A stretch of DNA of 64,000 nt. Source: Gordonia amicalis NBRC 100051 = JCM 11271. GTDB taxonomy: Bacteria; Actinomycetota; Actinomycetes; Mycobacteriales; Mycobacteriaceae. Where the stretch lies: positions 1 to 64,000 of the forward strand of contig NZ_BANS01000024.1 of the NCBI RefSeq assembly GCF_000332995.1. Reading direction: 5' to 3'. Of this stretch, positions 43,111 through 53,149 are shown in pieces. Below the pieces are notes generated by a model. The model ran no database searches and was not told the DNA's origin. It saw only the letters and a program-made list of their open reading frames with translations. A program made the position numbers and the translations under genes. How positions within the stretch are numbered: the first letter of the stretch is position 1; every line of letters starts with the position of its first letter.

Positions 43111-44016
43111 CTATTCGGTCTCGACCGGCACCGGGAACATCGTCCGCGGGTTCTGCAGGAGTGCGGGTGGCAACACGGACGCACGTGCCAATGTGCCGGT
43201 CCACCGGACGCGCCGCCGATGCGGTGCGAGAGTCTTTCCCCGCCTCGTGAATTCGTAGTCACCCTCGATCTCCCCGAGCCGAAGGATCTCGGGGTCGTCG
43301 GGATCGACGACCGCCACCTCGTCACCGGGGGTCAGGTCGTCGACGAAAGACGCGAGGACGCGGAGGTCCTTGCCCGGCCGTCGTCCCGGGCTGCACTCCT
43401 TGAGCAGGGCGCGCAGACCATCTGAGGTCGCCATCGCGGCATCGGAGTCGATGCCGGACTCCGCGCCGAGACCGACGATGTCGCGGCGGCGGAATTCGTC
43501 GTACTGCTCCGTCGACGAAGCCCGGATGATCCATACCGTTCGGCCCCGGTCGTCCAGGTCGGGAACCGTCGCGGGAGGTCCCGGCCAGAAGTACGGGAGG
43601 TTATCGGGGACGTCGCCGAATTCGGCGACGTAGAAGTCCGGGTCCTTGCGCAGCAACGCCGAACGGTGGCTGCGATGAAGACGATCGTCGCCCAGCCACG
43701 GACGCATGAGACCGGCGTCGGCGAGATCCGACTGGGACACGCCCACCGCCTCCGGAGCGAACTCGGCGATCATCGCGGCCGTGGTGTCCGCGCGTCGCCC
43801 ACGTAGCCAGACGTCGACGAAGGCGAGGCCGTAGGAGACGAGGGCGGGAGTGTGCCCACGCCACATGGTGACCGCGGGATGGTTGCCCCGGCCGTAGTCG
43901 TACAGCTCGAGTGCACGCAGGATCTGTAGTGTCTCCACGCGCTGCTTGCCGAGCCGCGCGGGGTCGAGGGCCTCGGCGGATCGCCGGAAGTCCGGGTACG
44001 GCAGGAACGTCTGCAT
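43111..44016 (-). CDS. MSMEG_6728/Pyr_excise-like protein joined to an EVE/PUA-like domain
   Basis: 301 residues, two parts. Residues 1-150 open with M-Q-T-F-L-P-Y-P-D-F and D-P-A-R-L-G-K-Q-R-V-E, the start of proteins annotated MSMEG_6728 or pyrimidine-dimer-glycosylase-like (Pyr_excise). Residues about 160-301 (T-V-W-I-I-R-A, then G-R-R-P-G-K-D-L-R-V-L-A-S-F, L-T-P-G-D-E-V-A-V-V-D, G-E-I-E-G-D-Y-E-F and A-P-H-R-R-R-V-R-W) look like the N-terminal EVE/PUA-like domain of McrB/Mrr-type restriction proteins, which sense modified bases. The join would unite a DNA repair-like and a base-reading module. GTG 44019 just before ATG 44016 is an alternative start. Confidence 0.72.
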   Translation of the reverse strand: MQTFLPYPDFRRSAEALDPARLGKQRVETLQILRALELYDYGRGNHPAVTMWRGHTPALVSYGLAFVDVWLRGRRADTTAAMIAEFAPEAVGVSQSDLADAGLMRPWLGDDRLHRSHRSALLRKDPDFYVAEFGDVPDNLPYFWPGPPATVPDLDDRGRTVWIIRASSTEQYDEFRRRDIVGLGAESGIDSDAAMATSDGLRALLKECSPGRRPGKDLRVLASFVDDLTPGDEVAVVDPDDPEILRLGEIEGDYEFTRRGKTLAPHRRRVRWTGTLARASVLPPALLQNPRTMFPVPVETE

Positions 44017-44056
44017 CACGCAGCCTTACCCGCGGAGCCCGGCGGTCCACACACGA

Positions 44057-44701
44057 TCAGTCCGCGTGGACCTTTTCCAGGACCTGGGTGAAGGTCTCGG
44101 CGGGCTGAGCGCCGGACACCCCGTACTTGCCGTTGAAGACGTAGAACGGAACGCCGCTGATCCCGTAGGCCCGCGCCTGCTCGATGTCCGCGGCGACCGC
44201 GTCGGCATGGTCACCGGACTCCAGAGCGGCCAGCACCGCGTCGCGGTCCAGCCCGACCTCGGCGGCCAGGTCCGCGATCTCGGCGGGACGGCCGACGTGC
44301 CGGCCCTGCTCGAAGTACGCCTGGAACAGTCGTTCCGCCAGCTCGAGCTGGCGCCCGTGGGCTCGCGCGAAGTGCAGCGCCTCATGGGCCTTCAGGGTCT
44401 TGGTGTGCTGGAGGCGGTCGAAGTCGTAGTCGAGCCCGGCGTCGGCCGCGATCCCGCGGACCTGCTCGAGCATCCCCTCGACCTGCGCGGCGGGCATCCC
44501 CTTGTGCCGCACGAGGAACTCGATCTCCGAGCCCTCGAAGTCGACGGGCGTGTCGGGGGCGAGTTCGAAGCTGCGATAGGTCACCTCGACGTCGTCGCGG
44601 CCGGCGAACCCGGCGAGACCCGCCTCGAAGCGCCGCTTCCCGATGAAGCACCAGGGACACGCGATGTCGGACCCGATGTCGACTGTGATGGGAGAGGCCA
44701 T
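44057..44701 (-). CDS. DsbA-family oxidoreductase (FrnE-like)
   Basis: 214 residues. Thioredoxin fold with an inserted helical domain; redox motif C-P-W-C near residues 15-18 in S-D-I-A-C-P-W-C-F-I-G, and the cis-Pro loop G-V-P-F-Y-V-F. No signal peptide, so it acts in the cytoplasm. FrnE-type proteins are disulfide isomerases or polyketide-pathway oxidoreductases. ATG 44701 chosen because the longer frame upstream adds 63 unlike residues. Confidence 0.92.
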   Translation of the reverse strand: MASPITVDIGSDIACPWCFIGKRRFEAGLAGFAGRDDVEVTYRSFELAPDTPVDFEGSEIEFLVRHKGMPAAQVEGMLEQVRGIAADAGLDYDFDRLQHTKTLKAHEALHFARAHGRQLELAERLFQAYFEQGRHVGRPAEIADLAAEVGLDRDAVLAALESGDHADAVAADIEQARAYGISGVPFYVFNGKYGVSGAQPAETFTQVLEKVHAD

Positions 44702-44781
44702 GCCGTCTTCAACTCCCTTCGACCGCGCCGCATTCCGGGCGCTCCCGGCAGGTTTGGAGAAAGCGGTTGAGAGACAACAGA

Positions 44782-44811
44782 ACCGGCCCACTCCCGAAGG
44801 AGTGGGCCGGT
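44782..44811 (-). terminator. Terminator after groEL
   Basis: ACCGGCCCACTCC (44782-44794) pairs fully with 44799-44811; four-base loop CGAA, a tight 13-bp hairpin 48 bases past the groEL stop on the minus strand, followed by a mildly T-rich stretch. Confidence 0.9.
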
Positions 44812-44858
44812 CCCGTTGAGATGTCAGAGCGTGTCGCTCCGAGGTGGAGAGCTCAGGC

Positions 44859-46577
<1,719 letters not shown>

Positions 46578-46591
46578 TCACCGTCCCGACC

Positions 46592-46616
46592 TGGCACTCA
46601 CAGCTCGCGAGTGCCA
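46592..46616. promoter_or_regulatory. CIRCE operator 1
   Basis: TGGCACTC, nine bases, GAGTGCCA: a perfect inverted repeat 108 bases upstream of groEL. Arms fit HrcA's CIRCE element (GCACTC/GAGTGC core). Confidence 0.9.
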
Positions 46617-46622
46617 ACGTCC

Positions 46623-46652
46623 GTTTTAGCACTCGCCCCTGCCGAGTGCAAG
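46623..46652 (-). promoter_or_regulatory. groEL promoter overlapped by CIRCE operator 2
   Basis: On the minus strand, -35 TTGCAC (46646-46651), 17 bases, -10 TAAAAC (46623-46628). CIRCE 2 is TTAGCACTC, nine bases, GAGTGCAA (46626-46651) and covers the whole core promoter, so bound HrcA would block polymerase. Confidence 0.85.
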
Positions 46653-46719
46653 GTTGCGGCGGGCCCGACGCCACCGCATTCACCCGGCCGGCCGTCGCGG
46701 CCCCGGTTAGGTTGTGGAC

Positions 46720-47628
46720 ATGTCTCTCGCGTCCAGGGCGTTCCGGTTCGGGGTCGACATGCTCGCGGTGGACAGCGGCGCGTCGTGGCAGCGACGAGCG
46801 CAGCACGTCGAGGAGCTCGGCTTCGATGTCCTGCTGGTCCCCGATCACCTGGGCATCCCGAGCCCCTGGCCTGCACTCGCGACGGCTGCCGCCGCGACCG
46901 AGCGCCTCCGAGTGGGCCCTTTCGTCCTCAACGCCGCGTTCACCAACCCCACGCTGCTCGCCCGCGACGTCGCGACCGTCGACCAGCTGTCCCACGGTCG
47001 CGTCGAGCTCGGATTGGGCACCGGCTACGTCAAGGAGGAGTTCGAGTCGGCGGGAATCGAATTCCTGCCGGCGGGTCGCCGGGTCGACCATCTGGGCGAC
47101 ACCGTGGCGCGGACGATGTCGCTGCTGACCGACCCCGACCACACCCCGCGTCCGGTGCAGGAGCGCGTACCGCTGCTCCTCGGGGGGAACGGCGACCGCG
47201 TGCTCCGGATGGCCGCCGAGCACGCCGACATCGTCGGGTTCACCGCGGCACGCACGGGTCGCGACGGCGACCTCGAGCCGCTGTCGGCGGACGACTTCGC
47301 CGAACGCGTCGCATTCGCCCGGGCCGCGGCCGGCGACCGCGCCGGGACCATCGAGTGGAACCTGCTGATGCAGATCGTCGAGGTCACCGACGACGCGACC
47401 GGCGTCGCCGCGAAGAACATCGAGAAGTGGGAGCTGTCGATGAGTCCGCAGGAGTTTCTCGATCTGCCGTCGATCCTCATCGGCACCGCCGCCGACATCG
47501 CCGACCGGCTCGTCGAACTCCGCGAGACCACCGGGATCAGTTACCTCACGGTCCTCGAACCGGTGCTCGAGCAGTTCGCCCCGGTCATCGAGCTCCTGCG
47601 CGGCGTCGACGCGCGGGCGGAGTGGTAG
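46720..47628 (+). CDS. LLM-class F420-dependent oxidoreductase
   Basis: 302 residues with the luciferase-like barrel: A-Q-H-V-E-E-L-G-F-D-V-L-L-V-P-D-H, V-G-P-F-V-L-N-A-A-F-T-N-P, L-G-L-G-T-G-Y near 100, and V-P-L-L-L-G-G-N-G-D near 147-156. Actinobacterial members of this type mostly use coenzyme F420; substrate unknown. The ATG 46720 follows TAGGTT by six bases (leaderless pattern); GTG 46714 is the alternative. Divergent from groEL. Confidence 0.9.
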   Translation: MSLASRAFRFGVDMLAVDSGASWQRRAQHVEELGFDVLLVPDHLGIPSPWPALATAAAATERLRVGPFVLNAAFTNPTLLARDVATVDQLSHGRVELGLGTGYVKEEFESAGIEFLPAGRRVDHLGDTVARTMSLLTDPDHTPRPVQERVPLLLGGNGDRVLRMAAEHADIVGFTAARTGRDGDLEPLSADDFAERVAFARAAAGDRAGTIEWNLLMQIVEVTDDATGVAAKNIEKWELSMSPQEFLDLPSILIGTAADIADRLVELRETTGISYLTVLEPVLEQFAPVIELLRGVDARAEW

Positions 47629-47691
47629 CGGCGTCATTCGGCTCGCCGAAGCGGGCTGACGGTCTCCCGGGATCCGGATAGGGTCGGCGGA

Positions 47692-48327
47692 GTGGAGTTC
47701 CTGCTGATCATCGTCGTGGCACTGCTCGCGATCATCGCGGTGGTCGTCATCTTCAACTTTCTGGGCAACCGCCGGGCCCGACAGGCCGAGGCCGATGCCC
47801 TGCGCAACCGCACCTACCGGCCCGGGGACCCGTTCTCCTCGGCCGACGACGACTCGGTCTACGGCGATCCGCGGCAGCTGAAGCCCGGCGACCTCGTCGA
47901 GCTGCGCGGAGAGACCTACGCGGTCCGCGGCACGCTGCGGCTGACCCAGGACGGCTACACCTGGACCGAGAACTTCCTCGACACCGGGCTCGGCACCAAG
48001 GCGTGGATCTCGGTCGAGGACGATCCCGACCTGGAGGTAGTGCTGTGGCACGAACTGTCCGGCGTCGTCTCCGAACCCGGGCCCGACACGGTCGAGGTCG
48101 ACGGCCGTCGCTATCACTCCGAGGAGGCCGGCAACGCCCGGTTCACCTCGGCGGGCACGACCGGGGTCGCGACATCCGGCCGGATGGCCTACCACGACTA
48201 TCAGGCCGGCGAGGACCGCTTGTCCTTCGAGGACTACGGCAGCGGGTGGGAATGCGCGCGCGGCGAACTCCTCACCCGGGCCGATTACCGGATCTTCCCC
48301 AGCAACCCCACCGATCAGACCACCTGA
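47692..48327 (+). CDS. DUF4178 membrane-anchored protein (Rv2597-like)
   Basis: 211 residues. One N-terminal membrane helix (L-L-I-I-V-V-A-L-L-A-I-I-A-V-V-V-I), then a soluble beta-rich DUF4178 domain with G-D-L-V-E-L-R-G-E-T-Y-A-V-R-G-T-L and E-V-V-L-W-H-E-L. First gene of the five-gene cassette ending with a spermidine-synthase-like protein. GTG 47692 follows TAGGGT by seven bases. Domain function is not known. Confidence 0.85.
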   Translation: MEFLLIIVVALLAIIAVVVIFNFLGNRRARQAEADALRNRTYRPGDPFSSADDDSVYGDPRQLKPGDLVELRGETYAVRGTLRLTQDGYTWTENFLDTGLGTKAWISVEDDPDLEVVLWHELSGVVSEPGPDTVEVDGRRYHSEEAGNARFTSAGTTGVATSGRMAYHDYQAGEDRLSFEDYGSGWECARGELLTRADYRIFPSNPTDQTT

Positions 48328-48349
48328 GCGACGAAGGACTGCGAGACAC

Positions 48350-48895
48350 ATGTCAGAACAGCCCGGCGAACTCAGTGCGTCCGTCACTCGACTCCCCGTC
48401 GCGTACGCCGACACGAGTGCCGCTCAGCTCGGCTTCTCGCTCGACGCCCCGCTCCAGGAGCCCCTGGCCCGGGAGGACGGGGAGATCGACGGCATCACGG
48501 TGTCGGTCCGCCTGCTCGGTGCCAGCCATCAGGTCGTCGTCGACGACGGCGCGCAACGCATCTGCGAGACCGTCGCATGTCTGCCCGAGGTGACCTCGGC
48601 CCTGCCGAAGAGCCTCCAGGACAGCGGCTACCTCTTCAGCTCCCGGATCGAACGGGCCGACGACGACCGATTGGCCGCGCTCGTCGAGCAACTCGGCGTC
48701 CGCGTCACCGAACAGATGGCGGCGGGGAATCCGAGCGTGATGGGTGTCTTTCCCGGCGATCCCCACGCGGTGACCGCCATCGTCTCCGACCTGTCGGCGG
48801 ACTCGATCTCGTGGCACACCTGGCACACCTACCCGCAGGCCGGTGAGGTGGTCATCACGACCAGCGTGATCCACCGCGGGGCGGCAACCGCATGA
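48350..48895 (+). CDS. DUF2617 family protein (Rv2598-like)
   Basis: 181 residues, cytoplasmic, with L-P-V-A-Y-A-D-T-S-A-A-Q-L-G-F-S-L near the start and a C-terminal D-S-I-S-W-H-T-W-H-T-Y-P, hallmarks of DUF2617. Ends overlapping the DUF4247 gene by ATGA. Function unknown; always found, as far as I recall, within this cassette in actinobacteria. Confidence 0.85.
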   Translation: MSEQPGELSASVTRLPVAYADTSAAQLGFSLDAPLQEPLAREDGEIDGITVSVRLLGASHQVVVDDGAQRICETVACLPEVTSALPKSLQDSGYLFSSRIERADDDRLAALVEQLGVRVTEQMAAGNPSVMGVFPGDPHAVTAIVSDLSADSISWHTWHTYPQAGEVVITTSVIHRGAATA

Positions 48896-49449
48896 CCTAC
48901 CCGCCGCCCGGCAACCACCCACCCCCGTCCCCGGACGAACCGGCGCCCGATCCGCGCCGCCGCCTCAACCGGATCCGCAACATCATCATCGGCGTCATCG
49001 TGGTGATCACGATTTTCGCGTTGCTCGGCGCGTGCGGCGCCCGAGCCCTGCGCGGCGACGGACTGGGCGGTTCGGCACGCGATCACATCGCGCAGAACTA
49101 CGAGCGCAACACCGGCCTCGACGAAGGGGATGTGGACGCCTACGTGGCCGAGGGCACGCCCGCCGAGGTGGCCGCGGAGATCCGCGACGCCGAGCGCCCC
49201 ACCGACCAGCGCGCCGGCGCCTCCGGAACGGGCAATGTCGCGGGCACCCAGTTCCTCCAGTACCCCGACTACCTGGTCGCACTCTTCCCGTACGCCGCCA
49301 ACCAGACCCGTGTGATGCTGAGCCGCGACTACCGGTCGGGCTACAACCGGTACCACAACTACGTCGGCGCCTTCTGGGTTCCGATGCCGGGCTATTCCGG
49401 CAGCGGGAGCAGCAATCGCGGCGGCGGCAGTGGAGGTGGCGGTAAATGA
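48892..49449 (+). CDS. DUF4247 membrane-anchored protein (Rv2599-like)
   Basis: 185 residues. A Pro-rich cytoplasmic tail of 25 residues, one membrane helix (I-I-I-G-V-I-V-V-I-T-I-F-A-L-L-G-A-C-G) and an external domain with F-P-Y-A, N-Q-T-R-V-M-L-S-R and a tail of Ser and Gly repeats. The C-G after the helix might be a lipid-anchoring Cys, though the N-tail is long for a lipoprotein. Function unknown; cassette gene three. Confidence 0.82.
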   Translation: MTYPPPGNHPPPSPDEPAPDPRRRLNRIRNIIIGVIVVITIFALLGACGARALRGDGLGGSARDHIAQNYERNTGLDEGDVDAYVAEGTPAEVAAEIRDAERPTDQRAGASGTGNVAGTQFLQYPDYLVALFPYAANQTRVMLSRDYRSGYNRYHNYVGAFWVPMPGYSGSGSSNRGGGSGGGGK

Positions 49450-49506
49450 CGACCGGACCCGGCCCCCTGTCCCTGCGACCGATCCCGTTCGACCGAACCC
49501 ACGGAG

Positions 49507-49938
49507 ATGACCATGCTCGCTGACATGACCGAGAACGCCTACGCCGCAGGTGCCTACGCGGGTGTCGGAGTGATCCTGATGATCGTGTCCTTCGCGATCG
49601 TCGACCTGCTGACGCCGGGGAAGCTGCGTCAACAGGTCTGGTCCGAACGCAACCGCAATGCCGGAATCCTGGTCGGCGCCAACCTCTTCGCGGTCGCGAT
49701 CATCGTCACGGCAGCCATCGTCGCCAGCGAGGGCCGCCTGCTCGAGGGACTCACCTACACGGTGGTCTACTCGGCGATCGGCCTGGTCGTGATGGGGGTG
49801 ACCTTCCTGGTCATCGACGCGCTCACCCCCGGCAAACTCGGCGAGATCCTCGTGCAGCCGGAAAGCCATCCGGCGGTGTGGGTGCAGGGCATCGCGCACA
49901 TCGGGGTGGCCATCATCATCGCCGCTTCCATCCTGTGA
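49507..49938 (+). CDS. DUF350 membrane protein (Rv2600-like)
   Basis: 143 residues with four membrane helices in two related halves: each half ends with D-L-L-T-P-G-K-L or D-A-L-T-P-G-K-L, a clear internal duplication typical of DUF350. A small transmembrane protein of unknown role; in other bacteria DUF350 genes neighbour aminopropyltransferases and phage-shock-type proteins. Cassette gene four, 13 bases before the spermidine-synthase gene. Confidence 0.88.
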   Translation: MTMLADMTENAYAAGAYAGVGVILMIVSFAIVDLLTPGKLRQQVWSERNRNAGILVGANLFAVAIIVTAAIVASEGRLLEGLTYTVVYSAIGLVVMGVTFLVIDALTPGKLGEILVQPESHPAVWVQGIAHIGVAIIIAASIL

Positions 49939-49951
49939 CGACCGTCTTCCT

Positions 49952-51517
49952 GTGACACTCACGGACACCACGACCGAACCGCTCTCCGCGCGACCACGCT
50001 TCGCCCGGTCCGCGCTGCTGGCCGTGGTGTTCGTCTGCGCCGCCTGCGGTCTGGTGTACGAACTGGCGCTGGTCTCCCTGGGTTCCTTCCTGATCGGCAA
50101 CACCGCGACACAAGCGTCGATCGTCCTCGCGGTGATGGTCTTCGCGATGGGTGCCGGCTCACTCGCCGCGAAGCCACTGCAACCCCATTCGGTCACCGCG
50201 TTCGCGGTCATCGAACTGTTGCTGGCGCTCCTGGGCGGCCTGTCGGTGATGGCGCTCTACGCCGCTTTCGCCTACCTGGAGCTCTACACCCCGGCCCTCA
50301 TCGTCGTCGCCTTCCTCCTGGGTGTCCTCATCGGGGCGGAGATCCCGTTGCTGATGGTCCTGCTCCAACGGATTCGACGGCAGGAACCGGGCGCCGCGGT
50401 CGCGGACATGTTCGCCGTCGACTACATCGGCGCGCTGATCGGCGGCCTCTGCTTCCCGTTCCTGTTGTTGCCGTTGTTCGGCCAGTTGCGGGGCGCGCTC
50501 GTGGTGGGACTGGTCAATGCTGCGGCCGGCTGCTTCCTGGTCTTCGTCATCTTCCGGAAGTCGTTGAGCCGCAGCCACCTCGTCCTGCTGTCCGCCGGAG
50601 CGCTGGCGGTGGTCGCGGCGCTCGTGGCCGGCCTGCTGTTGTCTGCCCGGTTCGAGGTGACGGCGCGGCAGGCGCTCTACCGCGACCCGATCGTCGCGGC
50701 CGCCCGCAGCGCCTACCAGGACATCGTGATCACCGAGAAGTCCACCGGCACAGGCCCCGACACCCGCCTCTACCTCAACGGCGACCTGCAGTTCTCCTCG
50801 ATCGACGAGCACCGCTATCACGAGACGCTCGTCCATCCGGCGATGTCGGGTGCGCACTCGTCGGTGCTCGTTCTCGGCGGCGGGGACGGCCTCGCGCTGC
50901 GCGAGGTACTCCGATACCCCGATGCGCGGGACGTGACGCTCGTCGAACTCGACCCGGAGATGATCCGCCTCGCCCGGACAGACCCGCGCCTGACATCCCT
51001 CAACCAGGGATCGATGACCGACCGACGGGCACAGGTGGTGACCGCCGACGCGTTCACCTGGTTGCGCCAGACCGACCGTCGCTTCGACGTGATCATCGTC
51101 GACATGCCCGATCCGGACGACTCCGCCACCGCGAAGCTGTACTCCACCGAGTTCTACGCCCTCGTCCGAGCGCACCTGGCCGACAACGGCCGCGTCGTGG
51201 TGCAGGCGGGCTCGCCGTACTTCGCACCGAAGTCGTTCTGGTGCATCGCCTCCACCATGCGCGAGGCCGGACTTCCGGCGACGCCGTACCACGTCGACGT
51301 CCCGGCCTTCGGCGACTGGGGTTTTCACCTCGCGAGCACCCGAGGACCCCTCAGCCCGACGATGAACGCGCCTGGACCACTACGTTTCCTGAGTGCGGAA
51401 CAGTTGACGGCAGCCACTGTCTTCCCCCTCGATCGGCAACCACTCGACCTTCCGCCGTCCACTCTGATGGACCCGCGCATCCTGCGGTACGCACAGGGCG
51501 AGTGGGCCACCTACTGA
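49952..51517 (+). CDS. speE: Membrane-bound spermidine-synthase-like protein (Rv2601-like)
   Basis: 521 residues. Seven or so membrane helices fill the first 230 residues; the aminopropyltransferase domain follows with L-Y-L-N-G-D-L-Q-F-S, D-E-H-R-Y-H-E, V-L-V-L-G-G-G-D-G-L near 307-316 and I-I-V-D-M-P-D-P-D-D. The G-G-G-D-G and D-x-x-D features suggest binding of decarboxylated SAM. In M. tuberculosis the equivalent gene is called speE, but its reaction is unsettled. Its last seven bases overlap the convergent SDR gene. Confidence 0.88.
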   Translation: MTLTDTTTEPLSARPRFARSALLAVVFVCAACGLVYELALVSLGSFLIGNTATQASIVLAVMVFAMGAGSLAAKPLQPHSVTAFAVIELLLALLGGLSVMALYAAFAYLELYTPALIVVAFLLGVLIGAEIPLLMVLLQRIRRQEPGAAVADMFAVDYIGALIGGLCFPFLLLPLFGQLRGALVVGLVNAAAGCFLVFVIFRKSLSRSHLVLLSAGALAVVAALVAGLLLSARFEVTARQALYRDPIVAAARSAYQDIVITEKSTGTGPDTRLYLNGDLQFSSIDEHRYHETLVHPAMSGAHSSVLVLGGGDGLALREVLRYPDARDVTLVELDPEMIRLARTDPRLTSLNQGSMTDRRAQVVTADAFTWLRQTDRRFDVIIVDMPDPDDSATAKLYSTEFYALVRAHLADNGRVVVQAGSPYFAPKSFWCIASTMREAGLPATPYHVDVPAFGDWGFHLASTRGPLSPTMNAPGPLRFLSAEQLTAATVFPLDRQPLDLPPSTLMDPRILRYAQGEWATY

Positions 51518-52461
51518 ACGTTGCCGAGCGTGACGCGCTTCGCCTCGAGGAACTCCCACAGTTCGAGTTCCCTTGCCCGGTCGTAACTCTCGGCCGATGA
51601 TGCGGCGACTCGTCCACGGTCGAGGTAGGCCCCCGATTCCGCGGACGACGTGCCGAGGATTGCATCGCCGAGACGCCGTCCCGCGACCGGCACCCGATCG
51701 AGAAGTCCCATGAGCGCGAAGACCGGAAGCATCCGGCGGTTCGCGAAGCGCTCCACCACCCCGGCGTCCCGTGTCAGATCCGTCCCCGGCACGTAAGCCG
51801 GGTTGTAGGAGACGATCTCGACGCCGTCGGGCAATCGGCGCGACCACTCGTGGACGAGGTGGACGGCCGCGAGCTTGCTCGTCGAGTACGCGGTTCGCCC
51901 GGACGCGGGGGGCGCGCCGCCGAAGGCGCCCGGCCGCGCCAGTTGCGCCGGGGACATCCACCGCGGCGCGGGAACCATCCCGAGGTTGTGCCGCAGATCC
52001 CCGAAATGCGTGTCACTCACGGTGATCGTGATCCGTGAGCCGCGGGTGAAGCGGTCGGCCAGATCGCCGATCAGCACATGTTCGGCGAGCACGTTCACCG
52101 CGAACGTCGCCTCGAGACCGTCCGCAGTCGTGTGCTGGTCGTCGACGAACTGGATGCCGGCATTGCCGGCGAGGCCTCGGAGCGGCGGCAGCGTCGCATC
52201 GTCGAGCAGCCATCCGATGGCCGCAGCGGCCGAACGCGTGCTGCGCATGTCGGCGAGGTCGGCGTCGACGATGGTCAGTCGGCCGCCGACGTCACCGAAG
52301 TCGTCGGCGAATCCGGTCGGCCCGCCGCCGCGGGCGAGGAGGACGAGATGGCAGTCGGGCGCTTCCGCCAGGACGTGCCGTGCGGCGACGCGCCCGATAC
52401 CGCGGGTCGCCCCGGTCATCACGAGCGTCCAGGGGTTCGAGTCGATCTGCGTCGAGTCCAT
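51511..52461 (-). CDS. Short-chain dehydrogenase/reductase
   Basis: 316 residues. T-G-A-T-R-G-I-G near 16-23, N-A-G-I-Q, the serine step and Y-S-T-S-K as catalytic Tyr/Lys. The longer, retinol- or protochlorophyllide-reductase-like form. ATG 52461 follows GGGAG; upstream ATGs lie in the operator. Divergent from a TetR gene, with two perfect palindromes between them. Confidence 0.9.
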   Translation of the reverse strand: MDSTQIDSNPWTLVMTGATRGIGRVAARHVLAEAPDCHLVLLARGGGPTGFADDFGDVGGRLTIVDADLADMRSTRSAAAAIGWLLDDATLPPLRGLAGNAGIQFVDDQHTTADGLEATFAVNVLAEHVLIGDLADRFTRGSRITITVSDTHFGDLRHNLGMVPAPRWMSPAQLARPGAFGGAPPASGRTAYSTSKLAAVHLVHEWSRRLPDGVEIVSYNPAYVPGTDLTRDAGVVERFANRRMLPVFALMGLLDRVPVAGRRLGDAILGTSSAESGAYLDRGRVAASSAESYDRARELELWEFLEAKRVTLGNVQ

Positions 52462-52477
52462 CGCGGCTCCCATTTCA

Positions 52478-52492
52478 GTTGACATTGTCAAC
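52478..52492. promoter_or_regulatory. TetR operator, copy 1
   Basis: GTTGACATTGTCAAC, a perfect 15-base palindrome, 17 bases before the SDR start. Its centre is 33 bases (three helical turns) from copy 2. Confidence 0.85.
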
Positions 52493-52510
52493 TCAAGACA
52501 AGCCCTTTCG

Positions 52511-52525
52511 GTTGACAATGTCAAC
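52511..52525. promoter_or_regulatory. TetR operator, copy 2
   Basis: GTTGACAATGTCAAC, equal to copy 1 except the centre base. It abuts TATGGT (52526-52531), the probable -10 of the TetR gene whose ATG follows after six bases. Confidence 0.85.
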
Positions 52526-52537
52526 TATGGTGTGGGC

Positions 52538-53143
52538 ATGCCCACCCGAGCCGAGAGCGCGGCCCAGACGCGCCGGGCGCTCCTCGATGCCGCCGCAGCG
52601 CTCCTCGACACCGGAGGCCCAGAAGCGGTCACGCTGCGCGAGGTCGGCAACGGCGCGGGCGTTTCACGGTCGGCCCCCTACCGGCACTTCGCCGACAAGG
52701 ACGCACTGCTCGCCGCGCTGGCGAGCCAGGCGTGGGAGGTCGTCGCCGGCGGGCTCGACGCCATCGTCGCCGACGCCGGACTCCACCCCGAGGACGCACT
52801 CCGCACCGCTCTGCGCGCCCTGTCCGACCTCGGCGTCGGACGCCCGCACCTGTATCGCCTCATGTTCGCGACCCCGGCGGGCGCACCCGCCATCCCGGCG
52901 ACCGCCCGAGCCCAGGACGGCCTGATGAACCTGGTGGGCCGCGTCATCGGCCCCGACGCCGAGCGGGATGCGGCCCGGCACCACGCCGCACTGTTGCTGG
53001 CGACGGCACACGGCGTCACCGAACTCGACATCCACGGCCACCTGCCGCCGGAGAAGTGGCACGCCGACCGCTACCGCCTCATCGACCTCGCCGTGTCGAC
53101 CACCGCGGCCTCGCGCGGCACCGCGACTGGCATCCGGAGCTGA
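52538..53143 (+). CDS. TetR-family regulator
   Basis: 201 residues. Helix-turn-helix V-T-L-R-E-V-G-N-G-A-G-V-S-R-S-A-P-Y-R-H-F-A-D-K near 30-53, typical of the TetR subgroup with a WHG-like C-terminal domain (T-A-H-G-V-T-E-L-D). By its two flanking palindromes it should repress itself and the divergent SDR. It ends six bases before the histidine kinase gene, so it may also be transcribed with the two-component system. Confidence 0.92.
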   Translation: MPTRAESAAQTRRALLDAAAALLDTGGPEAVTLREVGNGAGVSRSAPYRHFADKDALLAALASQAWEVVAGGLDAIVADAGLHPEDALRTALRALSDLGVGRPHLYRLMFATPAGAPAIPATARAQDGLMNLVGRVIGPDAERDAARHHAALLLATAHGVTELDIHGHLPPEKWHADRYRLIDLAVSTTAASRGTATGIRS

Positions 53144-53149
53144 GGCGCC

